From Kushneria sinocarnis (GTDB lineage Bacteria; Pseudomonadota; Gammaproteobacteria; Pseudomonadales; Halomonadaceae): a DNA stretch of 64,000 nucleotides. Below, in pieces: positions 1 through 9,300 of this stretch (positions are counted from its first letter, which is position 1; the number at the start of each line of letters is the position of its first letter). The position numbers and the translations under genes are program-made. The stretch is taken from contig NZ_RBIN01000003.1 in assembly GCF_003633775.1 (NCBI RefSeq), forward strand, positions 186,001-250,000, in the 5' to 3' direction. Under the pieces are notes generated by a model. That model saw only the letters and a program-made list of their open reading frames with translations. It did no database searches and was not told where the DNA came from.

Positions 1-1
1 C

Positions 2-115
2 ACTGCATTCCGCTCTCGCATCGAAGCCACCCTCGTCAATGGGCAGCGGGTCTGGGATGGTCGACAGCTGAAGGGCGAGCCCGCCGGCCAGCGATTGACC
101 TACCGGCGCGCCTGA
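2..115 (+). CDS. C-terminal end of a dihydroorotase-like amidohydrolase (partial)
   Basis: The last 37 codons of a gene cut by the left edge, ending in TGA at 113-115. The tail reads as a beta-rich amidohydrolase end with a VNGQRVWDG stretch and a final GQRLTYRR, which resembles class I dihydroorotases. Dihydroorotase paralogues (PyrC2) are known members of zinc-starvation (Zur) regulons in pseudomonads, and the next genes are znuC, znuB and a hisI paralogue, so context supports this reading. The catalytic part lies outside the window, so the family call is tentative. Confidence 0.5.
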   Translation, partial: TAFRSRIEATLVNGQRVWDGRQLKGEPAGQRLTYRRA

Positions 116-151
116 TTTTCTTCAACAGGCCACAAACCACAAGGCATGAGC

Positions 152-170
152 GATGATGCCGGTCATCATC
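152..170. repeat. Perfect 7-bp inverted repeat in the znuC leader
   Basis: GATGATG, a 5-base spacer CCGGT, then CATCATC, ending 13 bases before the znuC start codon. It could be a small hairpin over the ribosome-binding region or an operator half-site pair. It does not resemble the AT-rich palindrome known for gammaproteobacterial Zur boxes, so its role is unknown. Confidence 0.4.
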
Positions 171-183
171 GACGGAGAGCAGC

Positions 184-909
184 ATGGAACCCGCCATAGA
201 TCTGGAGCATGTCGGTCTCACCCTGGAGGGTCAGTCGATTCTCGAGGATGTCTCGCTGCGCGTGCCTCATCAGCAATTCCTGGGGCTGATCGGCCCCAAT
301 GGCGGCGGCAAGAGCACCCTGCTGAGAATGATGCTGGGGCTGATGCGCCCTGATAGCGGTCGAATCCGCATGCTGGGGCGCTCCCCGCGCCATGCGGCCC
401 GCTCGATCGGTTATGTGCCCCAGTTCACCCGCTTTACCCGCTCCTTTCCGATTTCGGTCGAGGATGTCGTGCTGATGGGTCGGCTCGGGAGCGGACGCTG
501 GTGGGGGCCGTGGCGGCGTCAGGACCGGCGCGCCATCGACGGCGTGTTTGAAACCCTGGCAATCGAGGCGCTGCGTCATCGGCGTATCGAGGGGCTCTCC
601 GGCGGCCAGATGCAGCGGGTGCTGATTGCACGAGCACTGGCCTGTCAGCCATCGATCCTGCTGCTGGATGAGCCGACGGCCAGCGTGGATACCGATGGTG
701 AACGCGCCCTCTTCGACCTGTTCGCGCATCTGCGCTGCGACACGACCATCGTGCTGATCTCCCACGATCTCGGCTTCATCAGTGACCACGTGGACCGCGT
801 GGTCTGTCTCAACCGTACCCTGATCGATCATGCCGCCGAACCCGTTACGGCCGATACCATCGCCCAGCTTTACGGTCAGCAGGTGCGCATGGTGCACCAT
901 CATCACTGA
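184..909 (+). CDS. znuC: Zinc ABC transporter ATP-binding protein ZnuC
   Basis: ATPase of the high-affinity zinc importer; it powers uptake of zinc bound by periplasmic ZnuA through the ZnuB channel. The 241-residue protein has a Walker A loop GPNGGGKST (residues 37-45), the ABC signature LSGGQMQR (138-145) and a Walker B/D-loop segment ILLLDEP (158-164). The C-terminus ends in four histidines, a plausible metal-sensing or metal-binding tail. The start ATG follows a GGAGAG ribosome site. znuB starts nine bases after its stop, so the two are co-transcribed. znuA is not in the window. A manganese or iron ABC ATPase is the alternative, but pairing with this permease and hisI favours zinc. Confidence 0.9.
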   Translation: MEPAIDLEHVGLTLEGQSILEDVSLRVPHQQFLGLIGPNGGGKSTLLRMMLGLMRPDSGRIRMLGRSPRHAARSIGYVPQFTRFTRSFPISVEDVVLMGRLGSGRWWGPWRRQDRRAIDGVFETLAIEALRHRRIEGLSGGQMQRVLIARALACQPSILLLDEPTASVDTDGERALFDLFAHLRCDTTIVLISHDLGFISDHVDRVVCLNRTLIDHAAEPVTADTIAQLYGQQVRMVHHHH

Positions 910-918
910 GTTTCCAGC

Positions 919-1779
919 ATGAATTTCATTGCCGCCCTGCTCGAGCAGCCCTTTCTGCAACAGGCCCTGCTGGTCGGCCTGCTGGCCGGCATGGCCAGTG
1001 GTCTGATCGGCCCTTACGTGGTAGTCAAGCGTATCGGCTACATGGCCGGAGGTATTGCGCATACGGTACTGGCCGGGATGGGCGTGGCGTTTTTCCTGGG
1101 AAGCTCCCCCATGGTGGGCGCCTTCATCTGTGCCATCATCGCGGCACTGCTGATCGGTTGCATCAGCCTCAGTGGCATTGACCAGGAGGATACCCTGATC
1201 AGTGCCTTCTGGGCGGTCGGCATGGCCGTGGGACTTTTGTTCATCAGCCAGACGCCGGGCTATCGTACGGATCTGATGAGTCTGCTGTTCGGTAACCTGA
1301 TGCTCTCGACCCGCACCATGGTGTTCGGTCTCGGTGGCATCGTTGCCGCGCTGGCAATCATTCTCGGGCTGATTCATCGGCCGCTGGTCGCGGTGATCTT
1401 TGACGAGGAGTTTACCCGGCTGCGGGGCGTCCCGACCCGGGCACTTTACCTGCTGCTGCTGTGTCTGGTCGCCGTTACCATCGTGGTGCTGCTGCAGGCG
1501 GTCGGGCTGATCATGGTCATCGCCCTGCTGACCCTGCCTGCCGCCCTTGCCGGTCATCATGTACGCTCACTGGTCGGCATGATGGTGATGGCCTCACTGA
1601 TGAGCATGCTCTTTATCGGTGCCGGGCTGGGGGTGGCATGGCAGGCCGACCTGCCCGCCGGTGCCACCATTGTGCTGCTGACCGGCATAGGCTATATCAT
1701 TTCGCTGACCGGTCATCGCCTGAACCGTCTGTTCAGGCGGCGACAGGCGGCATCCGGAACCGAGCGGAGTCATTCATGA
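919..1779 (+). CDS. znuB: Zinc ABC transporter permease ZnuB
   Basis: Inner-membrane permease of the zinc importer, 286 residues, usual length for the ABC-3 metal permease family. The sequence is almost wholly hydrophobic, with about eight membrane segments separated by short charged loops. Conserved features include GLIGPYVVVKR near the N-terminus (about residues 29-39) and a small-residue-rich GLIMVIALLTLPAALA helix (about 196-211) typical of this family. The stop codon overlaps the start of the hisI paralogue (ATGA at 1776-1779), which indicates translational coupling. The C-terminal tail is basic and polar and probably cytoplasmic. Confidence 0.9.
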   Translation: MNFIAALLEQPFLQQALLVGLLAGMASGLIGPYVVVKRIGYMAGGIAHTVLAGMGVAFFLGSSPMVGAFICAIIAALLIGCISLSGIDQEDTLISAFWAVGMAVGLLFISQTPGYRTDLMSLLFGNLMLSTRTMVFGLGGIVAALAIILGLIHRPLVAVIFDEEFTRLRGVPTRALYLLLLCLVAVTIVVLLQAVGLIMVIALLTLPAALAGHHVRSLVGMMVMASLMSMLFIGAGLGVAWQADLPAGATIVLLTGIGYIISLTGHRLNRLFRRRQAASGTERSHS

Positions 1780-2228
1780 GTCAGGCCAACGATACCTTCC
1801 GACAACTGGAAAAGGCCTCGCCGGGCACCCGGCAACCCCTGGACCGGCTGCTGGACGACATGACGTGGAACGAACAGGGGCTGATGCCCGCCATCGCCCA
1901 GCAGCACGACAGCGGCGAGGTGCTGATGATGGCATGGATGAATCGCGCCTCGCTGGAGGAGACGCTCGAGACCGGCCGGGTCTGCTACTGGTCGCGCTCA
2001 CGCAATCGCCCCTGGCGCAAGGGAGAGTCCTCGGGACAGCAGCAGCAGCTGATCGAAGCCCGGCTCGACTGTGATGGTGACACCCTGCTGCTGCTGGTGG
2101 ATCAGCTGGGAGCCGCCTGTCATACCGGTCGGCGCCACTGCTTCTATACCCGCCTGACCCGGGAACAGGGTGAGGTGATCAGTGCCCCGCTGGTGGATCC
2201 CGAGACGCTCTATGGCGCGTCGCAATAG
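1776..2228 (+). CDS. hisI: Phosphoribosyl-AMP cyclohydrolase, zinc-cluster paralogue (HisI2 type)
   Basis: Opens the purine ring of phosphoribosyl-AMP in the third step of histidine synthesis. The 150-residue protein carries the family's metal sites: D98-C99-D100-x-D102 (DCDGD), C115 in ACHTG and C122 in HCFYT. The start is set at the ATG overlapping the znuB stop by four bases; a longer reading upstream would lie wholly inside znuB. A hisI gene fused to a zinc-uptake operon rather than a his operon matches HisI2, a paralogue described in Zur regulons. All three metal-ligand cysteines are kept here, so the sequence gives no evidence that it works without zinc. It could also be the only hisI of the genome. 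Confidence 0.88.
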   Translation: MSQANDTFRQLEKASPGTRQPLDRLLDDMTWNEQGLMPAIAQQHDSGEVLMMAWMNRASLEETLETGRVCYWSRSRNRPWRKGESSGQQQQLIEARLDCDGDTLLLLVDQLGAACHTGRRHCFYTRLTREQGEVISAPLVDPETLYGASQ

Positions 2229-2268
2229 GTCGTTTGGTAACAGGCCGTTCGGATATGACGTCAAGCTG

Positions 2269-2517
2269 ATGCGGCGAGGCACCACGCTGCTCATGGTGGG
2301 TCTGCTGCGACTCTATCAGTATGGCATCAGCCCGTTGCTGGGCCCGCGCTGCCGCTTCTGGCCTTCATGCTCGCAGTATGCCATCGAGGCCCTGCAGACC
2401 CACGGTGTGCTGCGTGGCAGCTGGCTGGCGCTGCGCCGTATCATACGCTGCCATCCCTGGCACCCCGGTGGATTCGATCCGGTGCCGTCCTGCTGCAGGC
2501 AGCACCGTGACAAGTGA
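2269..2517 (+). CDS. yidD: Membrane protein insertion efficiency factor YidD
   Basis: Small protein thought to help YidC/Sec insert inner-membrane proteins. The 82-residue product shows the family core: an N-terminal amphipathic helix, [22 protein letters not shown] around residues 17-37, and [12 protein letters not shown] near residues 61-72, with three conserved cysteines. YidD is normally found between rnpA and yidC near the origin; here it follows hisI at 40 bases. The ATG at 2269 gives the usual length. An in-frame ATG at 2212 would add 19 residues and overlap hisI, and neither start has a strong ribosome site. Confidence 0.85.
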   Translation: MRRGTTLLMVGLLRLYQYGISPLLGPRCRFWPSCSQYAIEALQTHGVLRGSWLALRRIIRCHPWHPGGFDPVPSCCRQHRDK

Positions 2518-2532
2518 CCGTGCAACCCGGTG

Positions 2533-2943
2533 TCAGGCGTAATGCCTGGCCGTGGCATAGATGCGATCGAGCATTGCATGCAGCCCGTTGCTGCGGGTCG
2601 ATGAAAGGTGCTTGTCCAGCCCCAGCTCGGCCAGAAAATCGGGCGAGGTTTCGACGATCTCGCCGGGTGTGCGGTCATTGTAGATCCGCATCAGTACGGC
2701 GATCAGTCCCGAGACGATGGCGGCATCGGACGTGGCCTGAAAGTGCAGCTGCTCGCCCTGTGCTTCATGATGCATCCAGACCTTTGACTGACAGCCCTCG
2801 ATCCGGGTGTGCTCTGTCTTCAGTTCATCCGGAAATGCCGGCAGCTGGCGGCCCATGTCGATGATGTACTGATAGCGATCCATCCAGTTGTCGAACATGT
2901 TGAACTCGTCAACCAGTTCCGCTTGCGCTTGTTGCAGGCTCAT
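2533..2943 (-). CDS. sufE: Cysteine desulfuration protein SufE family
   Basis: Accepts persulfide sulfur from a cysteine desulfurase (SufS or CsdA) and passes it on for Fe-S cluster or tRNA sulfur chemistry. The protein has 136 residues, the family's normal size. The acceptor cysteine is C51 in RIEGCQSKVW, followed by the hydrophobic core and a C-terminal GLHAMLDRI helix. The start is fixed by an AGGAGG site five bases before the ATG. It lies 28 bases downstream of the recombinase gene on the same strand, so it may share its transcript. SufE and CsdE cannot be told apart from this sequence, and no sufS or csdA is nearby. Confidence 0.88.
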   Translation of the reverse strand: MSLQQAQAELVDEFNMFDNWMDRYQYIIDMGRQLPAFPDELKTEHTRIEGCQSKVWMHHEAQGEQLHFQATSDAAIVSGLIAVLMRIYNDRTPGEIVETSPDFLAELGLDKHLSSTRSNGLHAMLDRIYATARHYA

Positions 2944-2971
2944 TCTGCCTCCTGAATCGATGTCTCCCTGA

Positions 2972-4177
2972 TTATAACGTGCCATCGTCCGGCTCGTCGG
3001 CAGTGTTCGGCACTTTCGACGACAGGGTATGGCGCTGCATCTGGGCATGCCATTCGAGATCCTCTTCATGCAGATAGCGCGCGGTGGTCTCGAGTCGGGC
3101 ATGGCGCGCAGTGCTGGCCAGATAGCGCAGCTCGACGCCCTGCTGGGCCTGGTGGGTAATCGCCGTATGGCGCAGCCAGTGTGGCGTGGCCTGGCGCAGC
3201 TGTTCGGCCATGCGCTGGCGCCCGGCGGCCGGCAGGCCACTGTCTGCATCGCTTTCCAGCGCCCGGGCCGCCTGACTGAAGGCCCCCCTGATCAACCGAT
3301 AAAGCTGGTTGTCGGTAATGCCTCGCCGGCCATTGAGTGCTCGAATCAGGGGGGTGTCTTCTCCCGGTTGCGGCGTGCCTGACAGGCCCAGTGCTGATCG
3401 CCACTCGGTCAGCTCCCTGACCAGTGCCGGAGTTACCGGCACTCGACTGGTGCGCGCACCCTTGCCGGTCACCTGCCACCACCACTGCCCTTCCCGACAG
3501 AAGAAATCGTTCATCCGGGCCCGGGCCATTTCGCTGATGCGCGGTCCCAGCAGGTAGGCAAAGGCGAAGGTGAAGCGCAGGCGCGCCTGTTCAAAGCGCT
3601 GCCGCATGGTCTGCTCCGCCACGACTGTACTCAGATGCTGCCACAGCCACTGCCAGAGCGGCCGCTCCAGGTAGCGCTCCACCCGGCCATGACGATTGTC
3701 CATGCGCTGGCGTTTGTTACGCATCAGGCGAAAGGGGTTGTGGGTCAGCCAGCCGGCCTCGACCAGCCAGGCCATCATGCCCTGCAGGATGACCAGCGCC
3801 TGACGCCGGCTGGCCGCTGACAGGGGCTGACGAAACGGTCGCCAGGCGGGGCTCTGGCGCGGGCGTGGCGGGCCGACCCAGCGCTCCCGGGGCTGCGGGT
3901 CGGCGAGGAAGGCCTCGAAGTCATCGAGCTCGTCGCGACGCAGCTCATGCAGATGCCGGCCACGGCTGGCAAGCCACAGCAGCAGTCGTTCGCTCTCCTT
4001 GCGATAGTGGCGAAAGGTCTGCGGGCTGTGGCGATACTCGCCAAGCCACTGCGCCACCGCTTCGGCATCGCTGCCGGCCGCAATGAGCGCGTTACCGGGC
4101 GGCGATGCCGCCTCGCTCGGCTGACGCTCCAGGGCCTCTGTCAGTGTCACGAGTACTGTTTCGGTGTCACGCGTCAT
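2972..4177 (-). CDS. Tyrosine recombinase/integrase, orphan
   Basis: A 401-residue member of the phage-integrase/XerC superfamily that should cut and rejoin DNA through a 3'-phosphotyrosine. The N-terminal half (about residues 40-160) is the SAM-like core-binding domain. The catalytic domain keeps the full active site: R213 (LLGPRISEM), K239 (VTGKGART), H333 and R336 (HWLRH), H359 (ARHARLE) and the nucleophile Y368 (ARYLH). It is longer than XerC/XerD (about 300 residues) and differs in the loops, so it is not the chromosome-dimer enzyme. No prophage, insertion sequence or gene cassettes flank it. It is divergent from a KfrA-like gene and upstream of sufE. Target site and function are unknown. 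Confidence 0.85.
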   Translation of the reverse strand: MTRDTETVLVTLTEALERQPSEAASPPGNALIAAGSDAEAVAQWLGEYRHSPQTFRHYRKESERLLLWLASRGRHLHELRRDELDDFEAFLADPQPRERWVGPPRPRQSPAWRPFRQPLSAASRRQALVILQGMMAWLVEAGWLTHNPFRLMRNKRQRMDNRHGRVERYLERPLWQWLWQHLSTVVAEQTMRQRFEQARLRFTFAFAYLLGPRISEMARARMNDFFCREGQWWWQVTGKGARTSRVPVTPALVRELTEWRSALGLSGTPQPGEDTPLIRALNGRRGITDNQLYRLIRGAFSQAARALESDADSGLPAAGRQRMAEQLRQATPHWLRHTAITHQAQQGVELRYLASTARHARLETTARYLHEEDLEWHAQMQRHTLSSKVPNTADEPDDGTL

Positions 4178-4334
4178 GGCGCTGCTGCCCTGCCCTCTCG
4201 GTCACGCTTTCATGTGTCGGATTGAACCCGGCTCGTAGGCATCTATTTCCCGTCTCGCCACCCGGTTACGGCATGATCCCGTCTGAGACCGGAATATTCA
4301 AGATAAGCCGCGTAATCATGAATTTTTCGGCTAA

Positions 4335-4365
4335 TTGATAGTGTATCGTTATGTTTACGTAAAAT
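4335..4365 (+). promoter_or_regulatory. Candidate promoter for the kfrA-like gene
   Basis: In the AT-rich 298-base gap between the divergent recombinase and kfrA-like genes, TTGATA (4335-4340) and TAAAAT (4360-4365) are spaced by 19 bases. A palindrome TTTACGTAAA (4354-4363) overlaps the -10 region and is a plausible operator. KfrA proteins are known to repress their own promoters, which fits, but binding here is inference. Confidence 0.45.
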
Positions 4366-4475
4366 GTAATATTGGCAGCAGGGAAAATTCGCACTATGCT
4401 GCTTCAGTCCTCTCGGAGGAGTGACAGGGATCATTCAGGCTACGGAAAGTGGCCACAGGGAACGGCGGAGGCGTC

Positions 4476-5441
4476 ATGGCGCGTAATGGCGTGCAATACG
4501 AGGATGTTCAGCGAGCAATCGAAACGCTGATCCAGCGGGGAGACACCCCCAGCGTGCAACGCATACGTGAAGTGCTGGGAACCGGCAGCTTCACTACCAT
4601 CAGCGATCATCTGCGGGAGTGGCGTACCCGGCGCGAGGAGAATCGGGATGCCCCCCTGCCCCAGGCCATCCCGGAGCGGCTTCAGGATGCCCTCTATGGC
4701 CTCTGGCAACAGGCGCAGGAGGAGGCGCATGAAGCCCTTGCCTTCTACCGCCGCCAGGCGGACGAGGATATTCAGCAGGGTCAGGAAGAGATGCGCCTGG
4801 CTCAGCGTCGCGCCGAGGATGCCGAACAGCGCCTGCAGGCGCTGGGTGAGCGTTTTGATGCCAATGAGGCGCGGCTGGAAGAGAAGACCACCGCCCTGGC
4901 ACGCCAGGAGAGTGAGCTGACCCAGCTGCGTTCGCAGTGCGAGGAGCGTGATCAGCGTCTGTCAATGCGTGATGCCCAGATCGAGGCGCTCAGCGAAGAA
5001 CGCGAGCGACAGGAGCGGGAACATCAGCAGGCACTCGAGAAGGCAGAGCAGAACCACCGCAAGCGGCTGGCCCAGGAGGAGAGCCGCCACGAGACGGCGG
5101 AAAACCGTCTGATGCAGCTGCTGGACAGCGCTCGTCACGAAAAGCAGGAAGCCGACAAGCAGGCTCGCCGGCGCCAGGAGCAGCTCGAGGAGCGCATCGA
5201 AAAGATGACGGCCCAGGTCGAAGAGCAGCGTCGTGCCCTGCAGGAAGAAGAGCGCAAGAGCCGCGACCTCTCTGCCCAGATCAAGCAGTCCGAAAAGGCG
5301 TTGCAGGAGAGTCACGCTCGCGAAGAGCGCCTGAATGGCGAGGTGACCGAAAACGAGCAGGAAATGACGCGACTGCGCACGGAAATCCGGGTGCTGCAGG
5401 AGCGCCTCTCCCGTGCCCCGATGCCGCCCTTCGTGTACTAG
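4476..5441 (+). CDS. KfrA-like DNA-binding coiled-coil protein
   Basis: A 321-residue protein with an N-terminal KfrA_N-type helical DNA-binding domain (about residues 5-115, including TPSVQRIREVLGTGSFTTIS). A very long Glu/Gln/Arg-rich coiled coil follows, to about residue 310, with a short APMPPFVY tail. KfrA of IncP plasmids is an autorepressor forming filament-like structures linked to partition. The ATG at 4476 follows GGCGGAGG; an in-frame GTG at 4449 is possible but lacks a site. Here the gene is chromosomal, beside an orphan recombinase, with no parA or parB. A role in nucleoid organisation or in control of the recombinase is inference. Confidence 0.8.
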   Translation: MARNGVQYEDVQRAIETLIQRGDTPSVQRIREVLGTGSFTTISDHLREWRTRREENRDAPLPQAIPERLQDALYGLWQQAQEEAHEALAFYRRQADEDIQQGQEEMRLAQRRAEDAEQRLQALGERFDANEARLEEKTTALARQESELTQLRSQCEERDQRLSMRDAQIEALSEERERQEREHQQALEKAEQNHRKRLAQEESRHETAENRLMQLLDSARHEKQEADKQARRRQEQLEERIEKMTAQVEEQRRALQEEERKSRDLSAQIKQSEKALQESHAREERLNGEVTENEQEMTRLRTEIRVLQERLSRAPMPPFVY

Positions 5442-5492
5442 ATCCGGACCGGCACGGCCGGCTTCGGACAGCACAGGTCGTGATCGAAAAAG

Positions 5493-5529
5493 AAAAAGGG
5501 GCCGGCTCATGATGAGCCGGCCCCTTTTT
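5493..5529. terminator. Bidirectional intrinsic terminator between kfrA-like gene and nfuA
   Basis: A 13-bp G+C-rich stem (GGGGCCGGCTCAT pairing with ATGAGCCGGCCCC) flanked by five A on the left and five T on the right, so it can end transcription from both convergent genes. Confidence 0.93.
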
Positions 5530-5567
5530 CATGGTGGCCGCTACCCTGCCACCGGATCCCGCCCGAC

Positions 5568-6155
5568 TCAGTAGTAGGCGTTGGTCGTGTCGGTGTGGTC
5601 GGTCACATCCCGAATGGCCGTCAGCTCCGGGATCCGCTCGGTCAGGGTGCGCTCGACGCCCTGCTTGAGCGTGATATCCACGGCGGCACACCCCTGACAG
5701 CCGCCGCCGAACTGGAGCACGGCCACGTTGTCATCGGTCAGCTGAATCAGCCGGATTTCACCACCATGCGCGGCCAGCCCGGGGTTGATTTCACTGAACA
5801 GGATGTAGTTGACCCGATCCTCGAGTGGGCTGTCCTCGCTGACCTGCGGCATCTTGGCATTGGGCGCCTTGATGGTCAGCTGCCCGCCCATGCGGTCGGC
5901 ATTGAAGTCGACCACGGCTTCTTCGAGAAACGGGGCACTGTTCTGCTCGATATAGACGTTGAAGCGCGACAGCTCGATGACCTCGTCGGTGGCCTCTTCC
6001 TCGCCGGGGCGGCAGTAGGCCAGACAGGTTTCGGCATAGGGCGTGCCGGGCTGGGTAATGAATACCCTGACGCCGATTCCCTCGACGTCCTGCTTGGACA
6101 GCAGCTCGGCGAGATACTCCTGAGCGCTGTCGGTAATTTCAATGATCTGACTCAT
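5568..6155 (-). CDS. nfuA: Fe-S biogenesis carrier NfuA
   Basis: Carries and delivers 4Fe-4S clusters to apoproteins, notably under oxidative stress or iron limitation. The 195-residue protein has an N-terminal degenerate A-type domain (about residues 1-100) and a C-terminal Nfu domain with the cluster-binding pair C153 and C156 (GGCQGC), as in E. coli NfuA. The start MSQIIEIT is the family start; a longer reading upstream shows no homology. It shares an intrinsic terminator with the convergent kfrA-like gene and is divergent from metH. Confidence 0.95.
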   Translation of the reverse strand: MSQIIEITDSAQEYLAELLSKQDVEGIGVRVFITQPGTPYAETCLAYCRPGEEEATDEVIELSRFNVYIEQNSAPFLEEAVVDFNADRMGGQLTIKAPNAKMPQVSEDSPLEDRVNYILFSEINPGLAAHGGEIRLIQLTDDNVAVLQFGGGCQGCAAVDITLKQGVERTLTERIPELTAIRDVTDHTDTTNAYY

Positions 6156-6363
6156 TGCCGGCCTCGTGGAAAACGAAACTTTCCTCAATGGTAAGTCAAT
6201 CGCGTTAGCGGTACAAATCCCAGGTAATTCACTCGGGATATGAAAAAACCGCAACCCGGCTCGGTCCATCCCCGCAACAACATCTGCTAAAGTCTACGCT
6301 CGGTTGCGGATCCCCACCGGGGTACGCCCGATTGTCCCGAAACCGGAGGAGTTGCTGCTGCCC

Positions 6364-9300
6364 ATGAGTGTTGTCCCCGAATCGCTTTCGCAATCCCTGT
6401 CCCGGCGCATCCTGATCCTGGATGGCGGCATGGGTACCATGATTCAGAATCAGCGCTTTTCGGAAGCGGATTTCCGCGGCGAACGCTTCTCCGACTGGCA
6501 GACCGACCTTCAGGGCAACAATGACCTGCTGGTACTGACCCAGCCGGATGCCATCAGGCAGCTGCATCGGGAGTACCTCGAGGCGGGCGCCGACATCATC
6601 GAAACCAATACCTTCAACAGCACCCGGCTGTCGCAGTCCGACTATGCCATGGAGTCGCTGGTGCCCGAGCTCAATCGGGCGGCTGCCCGGCTGGCCCGCG
6701 ACATCTGCGACGAGGTGGCCGAAGAAACCGGGGTGGCGCGTTACGTGGCAGGGGTGCTGGGGCCAACCAGTCGCACGGCCTCGCTCTCGCCGGACGTCAA
6801 TGATCCCGCCAGGCGCAACATTACCTTCGATGAGCTGGTCGACAACTACCTCGAAGCGGCCGAAGCGCTGATCGAGGGCGGCAGTGACCTGATCCTGATC
6901 GAGACGATCTTCGATACGCTCAATGCCAAGGCGGCGATCTATGCGCTGGATGTGCTGTTCGAACGTCTCGGGCGCCGGATACCGCTGATGATCTCGGGGA
7001 CCATCACCGATGCCTCGGGCCGCACGCTCTCCGGGCAGACCACCGAAGCCTTCTGGAACTCGGTGCGCCATGCGCAGCCGCTCTCCGTGGGCCTCAACTG
7101 CGCGCTGGGCGCGGAAGACCTGCGCCCCTACCTGGCCGAACTCGGACGCTGTGCCGATACCTTCATCAGTGCCCACCCCAACGCCGGTCTGCCCAACGAG
7201 TTCGGCGAGTACGACCAGGATCCCGACGAGATGGCCGCTATCGTCCGCGAGTTCGGCGAAGGCGGTCTGGTCAATATCATGGGCGGGTGCTGCGGTACCA
7301 CGCCGGAGCACATTGCGGCCATCAGCAGGGCCATGTCGGGGCTGACACCGCGCGGGATTCCCGACATCGAACCGGCCTGCCGGCTCTCCGGGCTCGAGCC
7401 CTTCAATATCCGGCGTGACTCGCTGTTCGTCAATGTCGGGGAACGTACCAACGTCACCGGTTCGGCACGTTTCAAGCGACTGATCAAGGAAGAGGATTAC
7501 ACCACGGCGCTGGAAGTGGCCCTGGAGCAGGTCGAGAACGGTGCCCAGGTCATCGACATCAACATGGATGAGGGGATGCTCGACTCGCAGGAGGCGATGG
7601 TGCATTTTCTCAACCTGGTGGCCGGCGAGCCCGACATCTCGCGGGTACCGATCATGATCGACTCTTCCAAGTGGGAGATCGTCGAGGCCGGCCTCAAGTG
7701 CATCCAGGGAAAGGCCATCGTCAACTCGATCTCGCTCAAGGAGGGTGAAGAGCAGTTTCGCCACCAGGCCAACGAGTGCCGTCGGCACGGTGCCGCCATC
7801 GTGGTCATGGCCTTTGATGAGGAAGGCCAGGCGGATACCTTCGAGCGCAAGACCGAGATCAGCGAACGTGCCTACCGCCTGCTGGTCGACGATATCGGCT
7901 ATCCGGCCGAGGACATCATCTTCGATCCCAACATCTTCGCCATTGCGACCGGGATCGAGGAGCACAACAACTACGCCGTCGATTTTATCGAGGCCACCCG
8001 CTGGATCACGACCCAACTCCCCCACGCCATGGTCTCCGGTGGGGTGTCCAATGTCTCTTTCTCGTTTCGCGGCAACAATACGGTACGCGAGGCGATTCAC
8101 GCCGTCTTTCTCTACCACTCGGTGCACGCCGGACTGACCATGGGAATCGTCAATGCCGGGCAGCTGGCGGTCTATGATGATCTGCCGGAAGAGCTGCGCA
8201 ATGCGGTCGAGGATGTGGTGCTCAACCGCCGTGATGATGCGACCGAACGGCTGCTCGACATCGCCGAGCAGTACCGGGGCGATGGCAGCAGCGGATCGAA
8301 GAAGGAAGATCTCGAGTGGCGCAGCTGGGAGGTCGAAAAGCGCATCGAGCATGCGCTGGTCAAGGGCATTACCCAGTACATTACCGAGGATACCGAGGAA
8401 GCCCGACAGCGCGCCGAGCGCCCCATCGAGGTCATCGAGGGGCCGCTGATGGATGGCATGAACGTGGTGGGCGATCTCTTCGGTGACGGCAAGATGTTCC
8501 TGCCCCAGGTGGTCAAGTCGGCCCGCGTCATGAAACAGGCGGTGGCGCACCTGATTCCCTGGATCGAAGCCGAAAAGAGCGAGGAGACCCAGAGCAAGGG
8601 GCGAATCGTGCTGGCCACGGTCAAGGGCGATGTGCACGACATCGGCAAGAACATCGTTGGTGTGGTACTGCAGTGCAACAACTACGAGGTCATCGATCTC
8701 GGGGTCATGGTGCCCACCGAGAAGATTCTCGCCACCGCCCGCGAACAGAACGCCGATATCATCGGTCTCTCCGGGCTGATTACGCCTTCGCTGGATGAAA
8801 TGGTGGGTGTGGCGCAGGAGATGGAGCGTCAGGGGTTCGATGTGCCCCTGTTGATCGGCGGGGCCACGACTTCCAAGGCCCATACCGCGGTCAAGATCGA
8901 GCCGAACTACACGCATCCGGTGGTCTATGTCACGGATGCCTCCCGCGCGGTGGGGGTGGCCAGCCGGCTGCTGTCGGCCGGGCTGCGCGAGGCCTATGTG
9001 GCCGAGATTCGGGCCGACTACGACAAGGTGCGCGAACGGCACAGCAAGCGTCGCCCCAAGGCGGCCGACATGAGCTATGCCGAGGCCCGCGAGAAGGCCT
9101 TCGAAGGCGACTGGGACAATTACGTTCCGCCGCGACCGAACTTCACCGGACTCAGGGTGTTCGAAGACTATGATCTCGACGAGCTGGTCGAGCGCATCGA
9201 CTGGACGCCCTTTTTCATGACCTGGCAGCTCTCGGGCAAGTTTCCGAAGATTCTCGAGGATGACGTGGTCGGGGAGGCGGCACGCAATCTCTACCACGAT

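Noticed and set aside
116-183. A Zur operator before znuC
   Set aside because: No AT-rich palindrome of the Zur type is present; control probably comes from upstream of the left-edge gene.
166-1560. A 464-codon minus-strand frame opposite znuC and znuB
   Set aside because: His/Gln/Gly-rich mirror of two certain genes, with no motif or ribosome site.
2972-4177. The recombinase as XerC or XerD
   Set aside because: It is about 100 residues longer, with a different N-terminal domain and loops, and its neighbours are not those of xerC or xerD.
2972-5529. The recombinase/KfrA region as the edge of a prophage or integrative element
   Set aside because: No structural phage, conjugation or tRNA-attachment features adjoin it; the flanks are housekeeping genes.
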